A DNA stretch of 51,849 nucleotides from Rodentibacter trehalosifermentans (GCF_002000545.1 NZ_MLHL01000046.1:1-51849); one strand, 5' to 3'; positions 11,307 through 21,310 are shown, counted from the stretch's first letter. The notes: a model not told the origin generated them from the letters alone. Made by a program: numbers and translations.

Positions 11307-13622
11307 ATGCTCAATCAACAAATTAGTCAAATTATCGCAGCAGAACTTAATGTTGCTTCTCATCAAATTCTTGCCGCCATTCAACTGCTTGATGATGGTA
11401 ATACCATTCCATTTATTGCACGTTATCGTAAAGAAGCCACCGGTGGCTTAGATGATACCCAACTTCGCTATTTTGAAACTCGATTGGGGTATTTGCGTGA
11501 ATTGGAAGATCGTCGCCAAAGTATTTTGAAATCCATTGAAGAGCAAGGCAAACTCACCGATGAATTACGGGGGCAAATTGAAGCCACCCAAAGTAAAACC
11601 GAGCTTGAAGACCTCTATTTGCCTTATAAACCTAAACGTCGTACGAAAGGGCAAATTGCCATTGAAGCGGGGCTTGAGCCACTTGCCGACTTACTTTGGA
11701 ACGAACCGGAAAATGATCCGGAAACGACCGCACTTGCGTTTGTGGATGCAGAAAAAGGCGTTGTGGATACCAAAGCAGCATTGGAGGGGGCTCGTTATAT
11801 TTTAATGGAGCGTTTTGCCGAAGATGCACAATTATTAGCAAAAGTGCGCCAATATTTACAGCAAAATGCACAAATTAGAGCGAAAGTCGCGGAAGGGAAA
11901 GAACAAGAAGGCGCAAAATTCCAAGATTATTTTGACCATCAGGAATTATTGAAAAATGTGCCGTCACATCGTGCTTTGGCCATGTTCAGAGGACGTAATG
12001 AAGGCATTTTACAGCTGACCTTAAATGCCGACCCCGATGCGGAGGAGGGAACACGCCACAGTTATTGTGAAGAGATTATCCAAGAACATTTGGGCGTGCG
12101 TTTAAGCGCTCTGCCGGCAGATAAGTGGCGTGAGCAGGTGATTGCGTGGACGTGGAAAATTAAAGTTTCCCTGCATTTGGAAACGGAATTAATGAGTGCA
12201 TTGCGTGAAAAAGCGGAAGAAGAGGCCATTGATGTTTTCGCCCGAAATCTGACCGCACTTTTAATGGCTGCACCTGCCGGCTCAAAAAATACCATGGGGC
12301 TTGACCCGGGCTTGCGTACCGGTGTGAAGGTGGCGGTGGTGGATAACACCGGGAAATTATTGGATACCGCAACTATTTATCCTCATATCGGTCGTGAGAG
12401 TGAGGCTCAAATGACCTTATTTGGCTTAATTCGTAAACATAATGTGGAATTGATTGCCATTGGAAATGGCACCGCCTCTCGTGAAACAGAACGTTTTGCC
12501 AAAGAAGTGATTAAAGAAATCAAGGAAAATAAACCACAAACCGTGGTGGTGAGTGAGGCCGGTGCATCGGTTTATTCCGCTTCCGAATTTGCGGCCAATG
12601 AATTTCCGAATTTAGATGTTTCCCTGCGTGGTGCGGTATCTATTGCCCGCCGCCTACAAGATCCACTGGCGGAGTTGGTGAAAATCGAACCTAAAGCCAT
12701 TGGTGTGGGGCAATATCAGCACGATGTGAACCAAACCCAATTAGCCCGTAAATTAGATGCGGTGGTAGAAGATTGTGTGAATGCCGTTGGCGTGGATTTA
12801 AACACGGCTTCTGCCCCGTTATTGGCCCGTGTTGCCGGAATGACAAAAACTTTAGCGCAAAATATTGTGGCTTATCGTGATGAAAACGGCCGTTTTGATA
12901 GCCGTGAACAATTAAAAAATGTGCCCCGCCTCGGGCCAAAAGCCTTTGAGCAATGCGCCGGTTTTATGCGTATTGCCGGTGGGGAAAATCCGCTTGATGC
13001 CTCAGGCGTTCACCCCGAGGCTTATGCGTTGGTGGAAAAAATCTTGCAGGCGACCCAGCAAACCATTCAAGAATTAATGGGAAGCAATACTATTCGTCAG
13101 CTGAATGCCGCACAGTTTACCGATGACCGTTTTGGTCTACCAACTGTACAAGATATTTTCAAAGAATTGGAAAAACCGGGGCGTGACCCTCGTGGTGAAT
13201 TTAAAACGGCTACGTTTACCGAAGGTGTTGAAGAAATAGAAGATCTAAAAGCCGGTATGATTTTAGAAGGCACGATTACGAATGTGACCAATTTTGGTGC
13301 CTTCGTAGATATTGGTGTTCATCAAGACGGACTGGTGCATATTTCATCACTCAGTGATAAATTTGTCGAAGATCCGCATCAAGTGGTGAAAACCGGTGAT
13401 ATTGTCAAAGTGAAAGTGTTAGAGGTGGATATTCCCCGTAAACGTATTGCCCTGACGATGCGATTAGAAAAAAGTGCGGTGAAAAACAGCGATAAATCTG
13501 ACCGCACTTTATCAGCAAAAAACCGCTCTCACAGCAAACGACAAGATCGCAGTTCAACTTCCCCAAGCAATAGTGTAATGGGCAATGCCTTTGCCGATGC
13601 CTTAAAAAATTGGAAAAAATAA
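11307..13622 (+). CDS. tex: Tex family RNA-binding transcription accessory protein
   Basis: A 771-residue homologue of Tex/YhgF. It has an N-terminal helical Tex region ([16 protein letters not shown] near residue 40), a YqgF/RuvC-like domain ([18 protein letters not shown] near 327), a helix-hairpin-helix module ([19 protein letters not shown] onward, near 492), and a C-terminal S1 RNA-binding domain ([21 protein letters not shown] near 650). The family binds structured nucleic acid and influences transcription. The start at 11307 aligns with other family members but has a weak ribosome site. The poorly conserved C-terminal tail contains two opposed uptake signals (about 13471 and 13500) that are translated as KSAV and DRTL. 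Confidence 0.95.
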   Translation: MLNQQISQIIAAELNVASHQILAAIQLLDDGNTIPFIARYRKEATGGLDDTQLRYFETRLGYLRELEDRRQSILKSIEEQGKLTDELRGQIEATQSKTELEDLYLPYKPKRRTKGQIAIEAGLEPLADLLWNEPENDPETTALAFVDAEKGVVDTKAALEGARYILMERFAEDAQLLAKVRQYLQQNAQIRAKVAEGKEQEGAKFQDYFDHQELLKNVPSHRALAMFRGRNEGILQLTLNADPDAEEGTRHSYCEEIIQEHLGVRLSALPADKWREQVIAWTWKIKVSLHLETELMSALREKAEEEAIDVFARNLTALLMAAPAGSKNTMGLDPGLRTGVKVAVVDNTGKLLDTATIYPHIGRESEAQMTLFGLIRKHNVELIAIGNGTASRETERFAKEVIKEIKENKPQTVVVSEAGASVYSASEFAANEFPNLDVSLRGAVSIARRLQDPLAELVKIEPKAIGVGQYQHDVNQTQLARKLDAVVEDCVNAVGVDLNTASAPLLARVAGMTKTLAQNIVAYRDENGRFDSREQLKNVPRLGPKAFEQCAGFMRIAGGENPLDASGVHPEAYALVEKILQATQQTIQELMGSNTIRQLNAAQFTDDRFGLPTVQDIFKELEKPGRDPRGEFKTATFTEGVEEIEDLKAGMILEGTITNVTNFGAFVDIGVHQDGLVHISSLSDKFVEDPHQVVKTGDIVKVKVLEVDIPRKRIALTMRLEKSAVKNSDKSDRTLSAKNRSHSKRQDRSSTSPSNSVMGNAFADALKNWKK

Positions 13623-13630
13623 CCTGATAA

Positions 13631-13667
13631 ATCTTCCGTGGATTTTCCCACGGAAGATGATTTTTTC
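13631..13667. terminator. Bidirectional terminator between tex and comM
   Basis: An 11-bp perfect stem (ATCTTCCGTGG / CCACGGAAGAT) with a short loop, followed by six T. It lies just after the tex stop and serves tex directly. Confidence 0.8.
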
Positions 13668-13739
13668 CTTAAGAGAAATTATCTCAACGCCAAAGCTTCC
13701 TTCATTAGATAATATCGTTCTGTATTTTCCCAACCGTAT

Positions 13740-15269
13740 TCACATATTAACGAGTTTTTGTAATAACCGATCCATGGCTCGATAGCCTAAAGCTTCTGCT
13801 AAATGAGCTTGAGTGATGTGTTTCTCCCCATTTAAATCGGCAATGGTGCGTGAAACTTTAAGAATACGGTGGTAAGCCCGCACAGAAAGCCCGAGTTTAT
13901 TTAATGCTTTTTCAAGAAATAGCGCTTCTTTTTCCTTTAATTGGCAATCCCGTTCAATTTCTTTACCGGTTAAATAAGCATTGATTTTTCCGGCTCGGGC
14001 TAATTGGATTTCCCGTACTTTTAAGACTTTTTCCCGCACTTGTGCACTGGTTTCACCACGATCTCCTGAATGTTGCAAGCTGCCTTGGGGTAAAAGAGGC
14101 ACTTCAATGGATAAATCAAATCTATCTAAAAATGGCCCGGATAAACGATTGAGATAGCGCATAATTTGTTGTGGGGAAGTGCGATTGTGGGTGCCCGTAT
14201 AATGACCTGTCGGACTCGGGTTCATTGCGGCGACCAGTTGAAAACGTGCAGGAAATTGAATTTTTGCATTGGCTCGTGAGATCACAATTTCTCCACTTTC
14301 CAGTGGTTGACGTAGTGCATCTAATACTTTTCGCTCAAATTCCGGTAATTCGTCCAAAAAAAGCACACCATTATGTGCTAGCGAAATTTCACCCGGTTTA
14401 GGGAGCGTCCCTCCCCCCACGAGTGCTGGTAGCGAGGCACTATGGTGTGGAGAACGGAAGGGACGCTGTTTCCAGTTATAGAGGTTAAGTTCATTTTGAA
14501 CAAGGCTTGTTACTGAAGCCGTTTCAATGGCTTCTTGATCGGTCATTTCCGGTAACAGGGCGGTTAAACGGCTTGCCAACATGGTTTTTCCCGTACCGGG
14601 TGGGCCAAGAAAAAGCAAATTGTGTTGTCCGGCTGCAGCAATGGTAAGTGCTCGTTTGGCGTGTTGTTGACCAATAATATCCGTTAAATCAAGATGATTT
14701 TTAAGAGAAAAATTAACCGCACTTTCTTGTGTTAATTCAGCGGCAGTCGGCAACTTTTTCTGATTATTAAGAAATTGCACCACATCAAGGAGGGTTTGGG
14801 CAAAATAGGTATTTTGTTGAGAAACTAATGAAGCTTCGTTAGCATTTGGCTTGGCAATGATAAGCTCCCGTTTGGATTTTTGGGCTGCAATAATTGCAGG
14901 GATCACGCCGTGAACCCCTCTCAAATGTCCGGTGAGAGCAAGCTCTCCTAAAAATTCAAATTGTTTTAAACGACCGGCATCCAGCTGATCGGACGCTGCA
15001 AGAATTCCAATAGCGATGGGCAAATCAAACCGTCCCCCTTCTTTGGGGAGATCTGCGGGCGCAAGGTTCACTGTAATGCGTTTTGCAGGATATTTAAATT
15101 GTGCATTCATCAATGCACTGCGTACTCGGTCTTGTGCTTCCTTGACCGTTTTTTCAGGCAATCCCACCAGTGTAAACCCCGGTTTTCCGTTACTCAAATG
15201 AACTTCAATGGTTACAAGTGGGGCTTGAACGCCCATAGAGGCTCGGCTGTAAACAATAGCAAGGGACAT
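13740..15269 (-). CDS. comM: ComM, competence-linked AAA+ helicase (YifB family)
   Basis: A 509-residue magnesium-chelatase-like AAA+ protein. An N-terminal Lon-protease-like fold (SRASMGVQAPLVTIEVHLSNGKPGFTLVGLP) is followed by the Walker A motif GPPGTGKT near residue 219 and Walker B LFLDELPEF near 305. In Haemophilus and Vibrio, ComM promotes integration of transforming DNA by branch migration. The abundant uptake signals in this window fit a working competence system. AGGAT lies just upstream of the ATG at 15269. Its coding sequence also contains an uptake signal near 14718. Confidence 0.93.
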   Translation of the reverse strand: MSLAIVYSRASMGVQAPLVTIEVHLSNGKPGFTLVGLPEKTVKEAQDRVRSALMNAQFKYPAKRITVNLAPADLPKEGGRFDLPIAIGILAASDQLDAGRLKQFEFLGELALTGHLRGVHGVIPAIIAAQKSKRELIIAKPNANEASLVSQQNTYFAQTLLDVVQFLNNQKKLPTAAELTQESAVNFSLKNHLDLTDIIGQQHAKRALTIAAAGQHNLLFLGPPGTGKTMLASRLTALLPEMTDQEAIETASVTSLVQNELNLYNWKQRPFRSPHHSASLPALVGGGTLPKPGEISLAHNGVLFLDELPEFERKVLDALRQPLESGEIVISRANAKIQFPARFQLVAAMNPSPTGHYTGTHNRTSPQQIMRYLNRLSGPFLDRFDLSIEVPLLPQGSLQHSGDRGETSAQVREKVLKVREIQLARAGKINAYLTGKEIERDCQLKEKEALFLEKALNKLGLSVRAYHRILKVSRTIADLNGEKHITQAHLAEALGYRAMDRLLQKLVNM

Positions 15270-15313
15270 AAGATCCTAAAAGTGCGGTTAAAATTTAAAA
15301 AGTTTTCGTACTA

Positions 15314-15357
15314 TAAAAAAAGCCTACGATGAAATCACTCATCATAGGCTTTTTTTG
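15314..15357 (-). terminator. Terminator after engB
   Basis: AAAAAAAGCCTA and TAGGCTTTTTTT form a long stem closed by a GATGA/TCATC inner helix, with one mismatch. T-runs lie on both sides. Confidence 0.85.
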
Positions 15358-15382
15358 CGGATAAGATCGCAATATTCACATT

Positions 15383-16000
15383 TTATTGGACAAAAATAGG
15401 AGAAAACCAATCATCTAACTTGGCAGCCAGTTTATCAATGCCGATTTTATTTTGGGCAGAAAAGGCTTCCACTTGGATATCACCTTGGAAAGGAAGAATC
15501 GCCTCTCGCACCATTTTGAGCTGTTTGCTTCGGGCGCTTTGGCTTAATTTATCCGCTTTTGTGAGCAAGAGTAAAACCGGTAAATCGGCGGAAACCGCCC
15601 ACTCAATCATTTGTTGATCGAGATCTTTTAGTGGGTGACGAATGTCCATCAACACAACAAGTCCTGCTAAACATTCCCGTTTTTGTAAATATTCACCTAA
15701 GGATTTTTGCCACTGGATTTTCGTTTTTTCCGGTACGGCGGCATAACCGTAACCCGGCAGATCCACCAATTTGCAATGCGGTTCGACCTCAAACAAGTTG
15801 ATAAGCTGAGTACGACCGGGGGTTTTAGAGGTGCGGGCGAGATTTTTTTGATTGGTTAACGCATTAAGTGCCGTGGATTTTCCCGCATTGGAACGCCCTG
15901 CGAAAGCAATTTCAATACCGCTATCCTCCGGAATTGCACGGATATTCGGCGCACTCGTGAGAAAATGGGTTTTGTGATAATTCAATTTAATTTCAGACAT
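15383..16000 (-). CDS. engB: Ribosome-biogenesis GTPase EngB/YsxC
   Basis: A 205-residue TRAFAC GTPase needed for large ribosomal subunit assembly and cell division. The G1 loop GRSNAGKS is at residues 35-42, G3 is [11 protein letters not shown] near 94, and G4 is TKAD near 150. The size matches the family (about 200). Start ATG at 16000 with AAGGAAAAA upstream. It follows its own promoter region and ends at a strong terminator. Confidence 0.95.
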   Translation of the reverse strand: MSEIKLNYHKTHFLTSAPNIRAIPEDSGIEIAFAGRSNAGKSTALNALTNQKNLARTSKTPGRTQLINLFEVEPHCKLVDLPGYGYAAVPEKTKIQWQKSLGEYLQKRECLAGLVVLMDIRHPLKDLDQQMIEWAVSADLPVLLLLTKADKLSQSARSKQLKMVREAILPFQGDIQVEAFSAQNKIGIDKLAAKLDDWFSPIFVQ

Positions 16001-16100
16001 AATTTTTCCTTCTATCTATAGTGGCTAAGCATAACATAGATCATAATTTTGCTGAAATTGTGTAAAATAGTTCCACCTAAGAACCGATATCACAATAAAA

Positions 16101-16967
16101 ATGACAACAAAACAACAATATACTTGGATAAAAGCGAATATTATCCACCCCGACCGTCCGGGTCGATCTGATTATTTAAAACGTTTGCGTTACAACTTGC
16201 GTAGCCTTTTGCATTGGTATTGGATCAAAAAATTTGAGATTTTTATTAATCAACATCCTTCGCTTATTCCAATATTTAATGAGCGTGTAAATTACGCCTA
16301 TCCATTAGTATCCCGTTTTTTAGATAAACGCTTTAGTGCATCGCAACGCTTTCAATGTATGTGCGATAACCTTTTGTTTTTACCTGAAAAACTCACCGCA
16401 CTTTCTACGCCATTATGGGAAAAGCCGTTAAGTTTGGGCGAAGTTATTCCTGATTTTGAAATCACTCTTAGTATGACAACACATCAGCCGATGGAGGGGT
16501 ACTGGGTATTGGAACTGTGGCATAAGTCTCAAAATGAATTAGTGTATTTGCTCACTTTTGCCAAACTTAGAGATGCCTTGCTTATTGCTGTTGTGCAAGG
16601 TCCGAATTTTGAGGGTTCAAAAGAAATGGTGAAACACCTGACTAAATCTTGCCATGGCTTACGTCCGGCTTATTTGATGGTGGAAACAATGAAAGCTCTC
16701 ACTAAGATTTTAGGTTTTAAAACATTACTTGGCATTCCGCAAAAATATCAAAATAAATCTCGTTTTATTCAATCAAAAAGCTATACCGTGGATTACGATG
16801 CTATTTTTTCAGAATCAGGCGGACAGCGAAAAAATTATTGGGTTTTGCCTTTGGAAGAAAATAGAAACCTTGATGATATTCCAAGTAAAAAACGCTCAAT
16901 GTATCGAAAACGTTATGCGATGTTGGATGATTTGGCAAAATCTATGACGGAAAAATTAGGACTTTAA
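16101..16967 (+). CDS. VirK/YbjX family protein (DUF535)
   Basis: A 288-residue protein of the VirK/YbjX family, which in enterobacteria is linked to envelope stress resistance and virulence but has no known biochemical activity. The family-typical C-terminal block LGIPQKYQNKSRF and the final KKRSMYRKRYAMLDDL are present. There is no signal peptide or membrane segment. No clear ribosome site precedes the ATG at 16101. An uptake signal lies within the gene near 16393. The gene stands alone, divergent from engB. Confidence 0.8.
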   Translation: MTTKQQYTWIKANIIHPDRPGRSDYLKRLRYNLRSLLHWYWIKKFEIFINQHPSLIPIFNERVNYAYPLVSRFLDKRFSASQRFQCMCDNLLFLPEKLTALSTPLWEKPLSLGEVIPDFEITLSMTTHQPMEGYWVLELWHKSQNELVYLLTFAKLRDALLIAVVQGPNFEGSKEMVKHLTKSCHGLRPAYLMVETMKALTKILGFKTLLGIPQKYQNKSRFIQSKSYTVDYDAIFSESGGQRKNYWVLPLEENRNLDDIPSKKRSMYRKRYAMLDDLAKSMTEKLGL

Positions 16968-16975
16968 GAACAAAA

Positions 16976-17010
16976 AACGCGGTGAAATTTCACCGCACTT
17001 TTGTTTTTTT
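16976..17010 (+). terminator. Terminator after the VirK-like gene, built on an uptake signal
   Basis: A perfect palindrome GCGGTGAAATTTCACCGC (16979-16996) is followed by ACTTTTG and seven T. The right half forms an uptake signal. Confidence 0.85.
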
Positions 17011-17015
17011 AGGGT

Positions 17016-17393
17016 ACTATGTAGCAAATGCACAAAAGTCGTCATTTCAATAAAATATAGCGACATTCTGCGCATATCCGGTTGTAACATATTGCAATAA
17101 TTGAATTTTATAAAGGGGCGCGCAGTGTGTCCCTACAGATAAGCCTAAAATCAAATTTGTGCAACTGCTACATAATTTCGTTTTTTACGGCATTATGTAG
17201 CAGTTGCACAATAGATAATTTTTCGCTCCCTCCTTTTACAGGGAGCGAGGCGGCACCTTAAGGGGAATTGCAACAAAGTTGCAAAAACTCAGTAAAAAGT
17301 AACCGTTCTTTTCCCCCCCTCCGCCTGCGGCACCTCCCCCCGTAAACGGAGGGAGGGAAGATAGCCAATAGTTTTGTGCAAGTGCGACATAAC
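17016..17393. repeat. Two adjacent MITE-like units bounded by 20-bp inverted repeats
   Basis: This gene-free stretch (16968-17428) holds four copies of a 20-base arm. The two inner copies (17157-17176 and 17192-17211) are perfect inverted repeats across 15 bases. The outer copies (17016-17035 and 17374-17393) each match at 17 of 20. The order gives two units with inverted ends, of 161 and 202 bp. Unit two contains further GC-rich hairpins (CGCTCCCT / AGGGAGCG near 17224-17247, and a CCTCCG / CGGAGG region near 17320-17355). No transposase or open frame is present. Confidence 0.7.
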
Positions 17394-17428
17394 ACCGTTT
17401 TTTTACATTTTTAAGGGTTATTTAACCT

Positions 17429-18940
17429 CTATTCCGCATCTTCTTTTGCCCATTCCAGTGAGCGTTTGACGGCTTTTTTCCAGCCTTTGTAGCGGCGTTC
17501 ACGTTTTTCGTTATCGTTATCCGGTGTGAAGGTGCGTTCTACCCGTGCTTTATCACGGAGTTCGTCCAAGTCTTTCCAAAAACCGGTGGCAAGACCTGCA
17601 AGGTATGCCGCACCTAGTGCTGTGACTTCTTTTACCACAGGGCGTTCTACATTCACATCTAAGATATCTGCTTGGAATTGCATTAAGAAGTTGTTGTTTG
17701 TTGCCCCACCATCTACACGAAGATATTGTAAGCGTTCGCCTGAATCGGATTGCATGGCTTCTAATACATCACGGGTTTGATAGGCGATAGATTCAAGGGT
17801 GGCTCGCACAATGTGGTTACGATTAGCGCCTCGGGAAAGCCCGAAAATTGCACCTCGTGCATAAGGATCCCAATAAGGTGCACCTAAGCCGGTGAATGCC
17901 GGAACCACATAAACGCCATTGCTATCCGGTACTTTTTGCGCAAAATATTCGGAATCGAAACTGTCGTGAACAATTTTGAGTTCATCACGCAACCACTGGA
18001 TAGAAGCCCCCGCAATAAAGACTGAACCCTCCAACGCATATTCCGGTTCGCCTTTGGCATTACAAGCGATAGTGGTAAGCAACCCATTTTTTGAGGTAAT
18101 GGCTTTATCACCGGTGTGGAGCAACATAAAACAACCTGTACCATAGGTGTTTTTTGCTTGCCCTGCGTGTACACATAAATGCCCATAAAGTGCGGCCTGT
18201 TGGTCACCGGCAATCCCTGCTACCGGAATACGTACACCACCTTTACCGCCAATGTTGGTTTGACCGTAAATTTCAGAAGAATTACGCACTTCAGGCAACA
18301 TTGATCGAGGAATATTCAAGATTTCAAGCATCTTGTCATCCCACTGTTTGGTGTGAATATTAAATAACATTGTGCGTGAGGCATTAGTGTAATCGGTGAC
18401 GTGAACACGACCTTGAGTCAGTTTCCACACAAGCCACGTGTCTACCGTACCAAATAAGAGTTCGCCACGCTCTGCTTTTTCCCGTGCCCCTTCCACGTTG
18501 TCCAAAATCCATTTCACTTTTGTACCGGAAAAATACGGGTCCACCACTAACCCCGTGGTGTGGCGAATATACTCCTCATAGCCATCAGCTTTTAACTTAT
18601 CGGTAATATCAGCTGTGCGGCGGCATTGCCAAACAATGGCGTTATAAACCGGGGCGCCCGTTGCTTTTTCCCACACAATGGTGGTTTCACGTTGGTTAGT
18701 GATACCGATTGCGGCAATTTCATCGGAGGTAATTCCCGCTTTGGCAACAACTTCGTTAAGAGTGGAACTTTGCGTTGCCCAAATTTCCATTGGGTTATGT
18801 TCCACCCAGCCTGCACGTGGGTAGATTTGAGTAAATTCGCGTTGGGCTATTTCAACAATATTGGCATTGTGATCTAATAATACGGCTCGAGAACTGGTTG
18901 TGCCTTGATCTAAAGCGATAATGTATTTTTTGTCTGTCAT
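17429..18940 (-). CDS. glpK: Glycerol kinase
   Basis: A 503-residue FGGY-family kinase that phosphorylates glycerol to sn-glycerol-3-phosphate in the cytosol, trapping glycerol brought in by GlpF. The ATP/phosphate-binding start [13 protein letters not shown], the glycerol-binding region GITNQRETT, the GTVDTWLVW block and the C-terminal GLGAPYWDP motif are present. The E. coli enzyme has 502 residues. A consensus AAGGAG precedes the ATG at 18940. In E. coli glpF and glpK form an operon; here they are divergent around a shared control region with CRP-type and GlpR-like sites. Confidence 0.97.
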   Translation of the reverse strand: MTDKKYIIALDQGTTSSRAVLLDHNANIVEIAQREFTQIYPRAGWVEHNPMEIWATQSSTLNEVVAKAGITSDEIAAIGITNQRETTIVWEKATGAPVYNAIVWQCRRTADITDKLKADGYEEYIRHTTGLVVDPYFSGTKVKWILDNVEGAREKAERGELLFGTVDTWLVWKLTQGRVHVTDYTNASRTMLFNIHTKQWDDKMLEILNIPRSMLPEVRNSSEIYGQTNIGGKGGVRIPVAGIAGDQQAALYGHLCVHAGQAKNTYGTGCFMLLHTGDKAITSKNGLLTTIACNAKGEPEYALEGSVFIAGASIQWLRDELKIVHDSFDSEYFAQKVPDSNGVYVVPAFTGLGAPYWDPYARGAIFGLSRGANRNHIVRATLESIAYQTRDVLEAMQSDSGERLQYLRVDGGATNNNFLMQFQADILDVNVERPVVKEVTALGAAYLAGLATGFWKDLDELRDKARVERTFTPDNDNEKRERRYKGWKKAVKRSLEWAKEDAE

Positions 18941-18970
18941 GGTAAACTCCTTGATGCACGTTTTTTAGTT

Positions 18971-19020
18971 ATAAACGAATATTTTGAGCTTAAACGAACA
19001 AATTGCGCTCATAAACTAAT
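18971..19020. promoter_or_regulatory. Tandem GlpR-like half-sites, about 20-bp period
   Basis: AAACGAAT (18973), AAACGAAC (18992) and AAACTAAT (19013) recur about every 20 bases just upstream of glpK. The half-site of the E. coli GlpR operator is AACGAACAT. A further AACGAACATAA lies near 19209 on the glpF side. The opposite half-sites are poor, so GlpR binding is inferred. Confidence 0.45.
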
Positions 19021-19058
19021 GGAATTCCCCTTAAAATTAAATACCTATTTTGTGATTT

Positions 19059-19074
19059 TATGACAGCGATCACA
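19059..19074. promoter_or_regulatory. CRP-type site in the glpK-glpF control region
   Basis: TATGACAGCGATCACA matches TGTGA-N6-TCACA at nine of ten positions, with an A-rich flank on the right. Confidence 0.55.
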
Positions 19075-19100
19075 AAAAAATTTTCTTTTTCGATAAATTA

Positions 19101-19116
19101 TGTGATCCGCTTCTCA
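19101..19116. promoter_or_regulatory. Second CRP-type site in the glpK-glpF control region
   Basis: TGTGATCCGCTTCTCA has a perfect left half and four of five bases in the right half. Its centre is 42 bases (four helical turns) from the first site. The rest of the 341-base gap shows no further gene. Confidence 0.55.
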
Positions 19117-19281
19117 TTTCTAAAATTTAGTTTAAATACCTGCTTGAATTGTAGGGTTTTTGCCTGATAATGAACACACTCAAATTGAGTGTCTCACCTT
19201 TGATCAAACAACGAACATAATTGCCTATCGGCACTTCTTTTTTAGAAATGCCTTCTTCAATCATCGTATGGAGATTCTCTT

Positions 19282-20025
19282 ATGAATGTTTATTTCGCAG
19301 AGTTTTTCGGCACCGCACTTATGATTCTTTTAGGGAACGGCGTGGTTGCCAATGTTTGTCTTGATAAAACAAAAGGACAAAGTTCCGGTTGGATTGTGAT
19401 TACGACCGCGTGGGCGTTTGCCGTGTATGTAGCGGTCGTCGTCGTTGGACCTTACAGTGGGGCGCATTTGAATCCGGCTGTGACCTTAGGGCTTGCTGCA
19501 AAAGGGGCGTTCGACTGGAGCCTAGTACCGGGTTATGTCATCTCTCAAGTTGTTGGTGGCATGGTGGGTGCATTGTTGGTTTATGTGATGTATCGTAGCC
19601 ATTTCCTCGCTACAGAAAATGAAGGCTCGAAACGTGCTTGTTTCTGTACAGAACCGGCAATCCGTCATTATCCAAGCAATCTTGTCAGTGAAATTATCGG
19701 TACTTTTGTATTGGTCTTTGTGATTTTCTATATCGTTGGGGCGGATATTACTTTACCGGGCAAAACAGAAGTCACACCGATTGGTTTAGGTTCTATCGGC
19801 GCATTACCTGTTGCCATTCTGGTTTGGGCGATCGGTTTGAGTTTAGGGGGGACAACCGGCTACGCTATCAACCCTGCACGGGACTTTGGACCACGTTTAA
19901 CCTTAGGACTTTTCCTTAGCCGTCAGTTAAACACTAAACCGGACTGGGGTTACAGTTGGATTCCGATTGCAGGCCCGATTATTGGAGCATTATTAGCAGC
20001 GGCAGTTTATGCAGTGGTGATGTAG
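19282..20025 (+). CDS. glpF: Glycerol facilitator (aquaglyceroporin)
   Basis: A 247-residue inner-membrane channel of the MIP family with six predicted membrane segments and both NPA boxes (GAHLNPAVT near residue 60 and AINPARDFGPR near 195). The Asp after the second NPAR is typical of glycerol-conducting channels. It lets glycerol enter for phosphorylation by the divergent glpK. GGAG precedes the ATG at 19282. It is shorter than E. coli GlpF (281). Its sequence, such as the LGNGVVANVCLDKTKGQSSG loop, looks more like facilitators of Firmicutes or Bacteroidetes than the H. influenzae protein as I recall it. An uptake signal lies near its start (19311). Confidence 0.9.
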   Translation: MNVYFAEFFGTALMILLGNGVVANVCLDKTKGQSSGWIVITTAWAFAVYVAVVVVGPYSGAHLNPAVTLGLAAKGAFDWSLVPGYVISQVVGGMVGALLVYVMYRSHFLATENEGSKRACFCTEPAIRHYPSNLVSEIIGTFVLVFVIFYIVGADITLPGKTEVTPIGLGSIGALPVAILVWAIGLSLGGTTGYAINPARDFGPRLTLGLFLSRQLNTKPDWGYSWIPIAGPIIGALLAAAVYAVVM

Positions 20026-20068
20026 CTCGAAAAATAGGCTGAAAAACAACCGCACTTTTCAAGCATAA

Positions 20069-20106
20069 AAAAGAACCCAATCTCTAAAAGGTTGGGTTCT
20101 TTCTTT
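20069..20106. terminator. Bidirectional terminator between glpF and glpQ
   Basis: AAGAACCCAA and TTGGGTTCTT form a 10-bp stem with A-rich and T-rich flanks, between convergent genes. An uptake signal lies just before it (20049). Confidence 0.85.
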
Positions 20107-20119
20107 GAGCATAGAAAAA

Positions 20120-21211
20120 TTATTTTTTACCTTTTAAAAATTCAACCCCGGTATCAGGGAAATCGGTAAATACCCCTGTTGCTCCTGCTTTATTGAGTAA
20201 TGCATCATACATTTGATTCACATCGGTAAAAAATTCCGGTAGTGCGTCTTTGCGCACCGTATAAGGATGCAATTCCACGTTATATTGTGCCAATTCTTTC
20301 ACTAACGGCGTATATTGGATATTGCCGATTTTCGATTTTTCTTTGTCGATTAACATATACCAGCCCGGTCCCACCCCGTCTGCGTATTTCACCACTTCAG
20401 CCATGGCTCCCGGTTTAAACATCCAATCGTAATCGTAATTCACCCATTTTCCTTGAGCATTTTTTTCTTCAGTTTCATGCCAATCCGTATATGCCACTAA
20501 TTGAACTAATTTCAAATCTATTCCCATTTTCGGCAGTAATTCGGTTTTGATACGTTTTAACTCGTTGAAATCAAAAGTTTGTAAATAAACCTTATCGGTT
20601 TTTTTATCATAACCGTATTTTTTCAATACCTTGAGTGTTTCAGCCGCAATATCTTTGCCGTTTTGGTGATGAAACCAAGGAGCTTTAATTTCCGGATAAA
20701 TACCCACTTTTTTACCGGTGGATTTTTCTAAACCCTGGATAAATTCAATTTCATCCTCAAAAGTATGGATTTTGAAATGGGATTTCCAAAGCGGAAAGCG
20801 GTGAGGATAAACGGCAATTTGTTTACCGTCTTTGGTTTCAAAGTTTTCTGTCATATTTAAACTTTGAATTTCTTTTAAAGTAAAGTCGATCACATAGTAG
20901 CGACCGTCTTTACGGTGGCGGTTTGGGAATTTTTTTGCCACATCCGTTAAGCCGTCTAAGAAATGATCGTGAATGACAATTAAGCGGCCATCCTTTGTCA
21001 TGGCTAAATCTTGTTCTAAATAATCGGCCTGTTGACCAAAGGCAAGGGCTTTGGATTCCAGTGTATGCTCTGGTAAATAACCACTTGCACCACGGTGGGC
21101 GATAATGATTTTTTCTGATTTCATATTACTTGCCGTCATTGAAGATTGGCTGCTGCAGCCGACTAATACACTCGTAGCCAGTAAAGAAAAGGCTAATGTT
21201 TTAAGTTTCAT
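20120..21211 (-). CDS. glpQ: Glycerophosphodiester phosphodiesterase, protein D-type lipoprotein
   Basis: A 363-residue lipoprotein with a lipobox LVGC (C19). It belongs to the GDPD family: IIAHRGASGYLPEHT supplies the catalytic HRG block and VIHDHFLDGLTDV the second His. It releases glycerol-3-phosphate from glycerophosphodiesters such as glycerophosphocholine; the product is imported by the adjacent GlpT. From memory it is very close to H. influenzae protein D (Hpd), a surface lipoprotein that allows choline capture for LOS decoration and is used as a vaccine carrier. AAGGAG precedes the ATG. It has its own upstream region, because a terminator separates it from glpT. Confidence 0.96.
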   Translation of the reverse strand: MKLKTLAFSLLATSVLVGCSSQSSMTASNMKSEKIIIAHRGASGYLPEHTLESKALAFGQQADYLEQDLAMTKDGRLIVIHDHFLDGLTDVAKKFPNRHRKDGRYYVIDFTLKEIQSLNMTENFETKDGKQIAVYPHRFPLWKSHFKIHTFEDEIEFIQGLEKSTGKKVGIYPEIKAPWFHHQNGKDIAAETLKVLKKYGYDKKTDKVYLQTFDFNELKRIKTELLPKMGIDLKLVQLVAYTDWHETEEKNAQGKWVNYDYDWMFKPGAMAEVVKYADGVGPGWYMLIDKEKSKIGNIQYTPLVKELAQYNVELHPYTVRKDALPEFFTDVNQMYDALLNKAGATGVFTDFPDTGVEFLKGKK

Positions 21212-21310
21212 AACTATTTCTCCTTGAAGAAGTGCGGTTAATTTTAAGACTGTTTTTGAGTGAATAATATTGAATCAATATAATTCATTGATGTTAAAGA
21301 TTTATTAAAT

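Noticed and set aside
17157-17211. 20-bp palindrome considered as a transcription terminator
   Set aside because: Neither strand has a T-run directly after the stem, and related arms recur at both outer ends, which suits a repeat element better.
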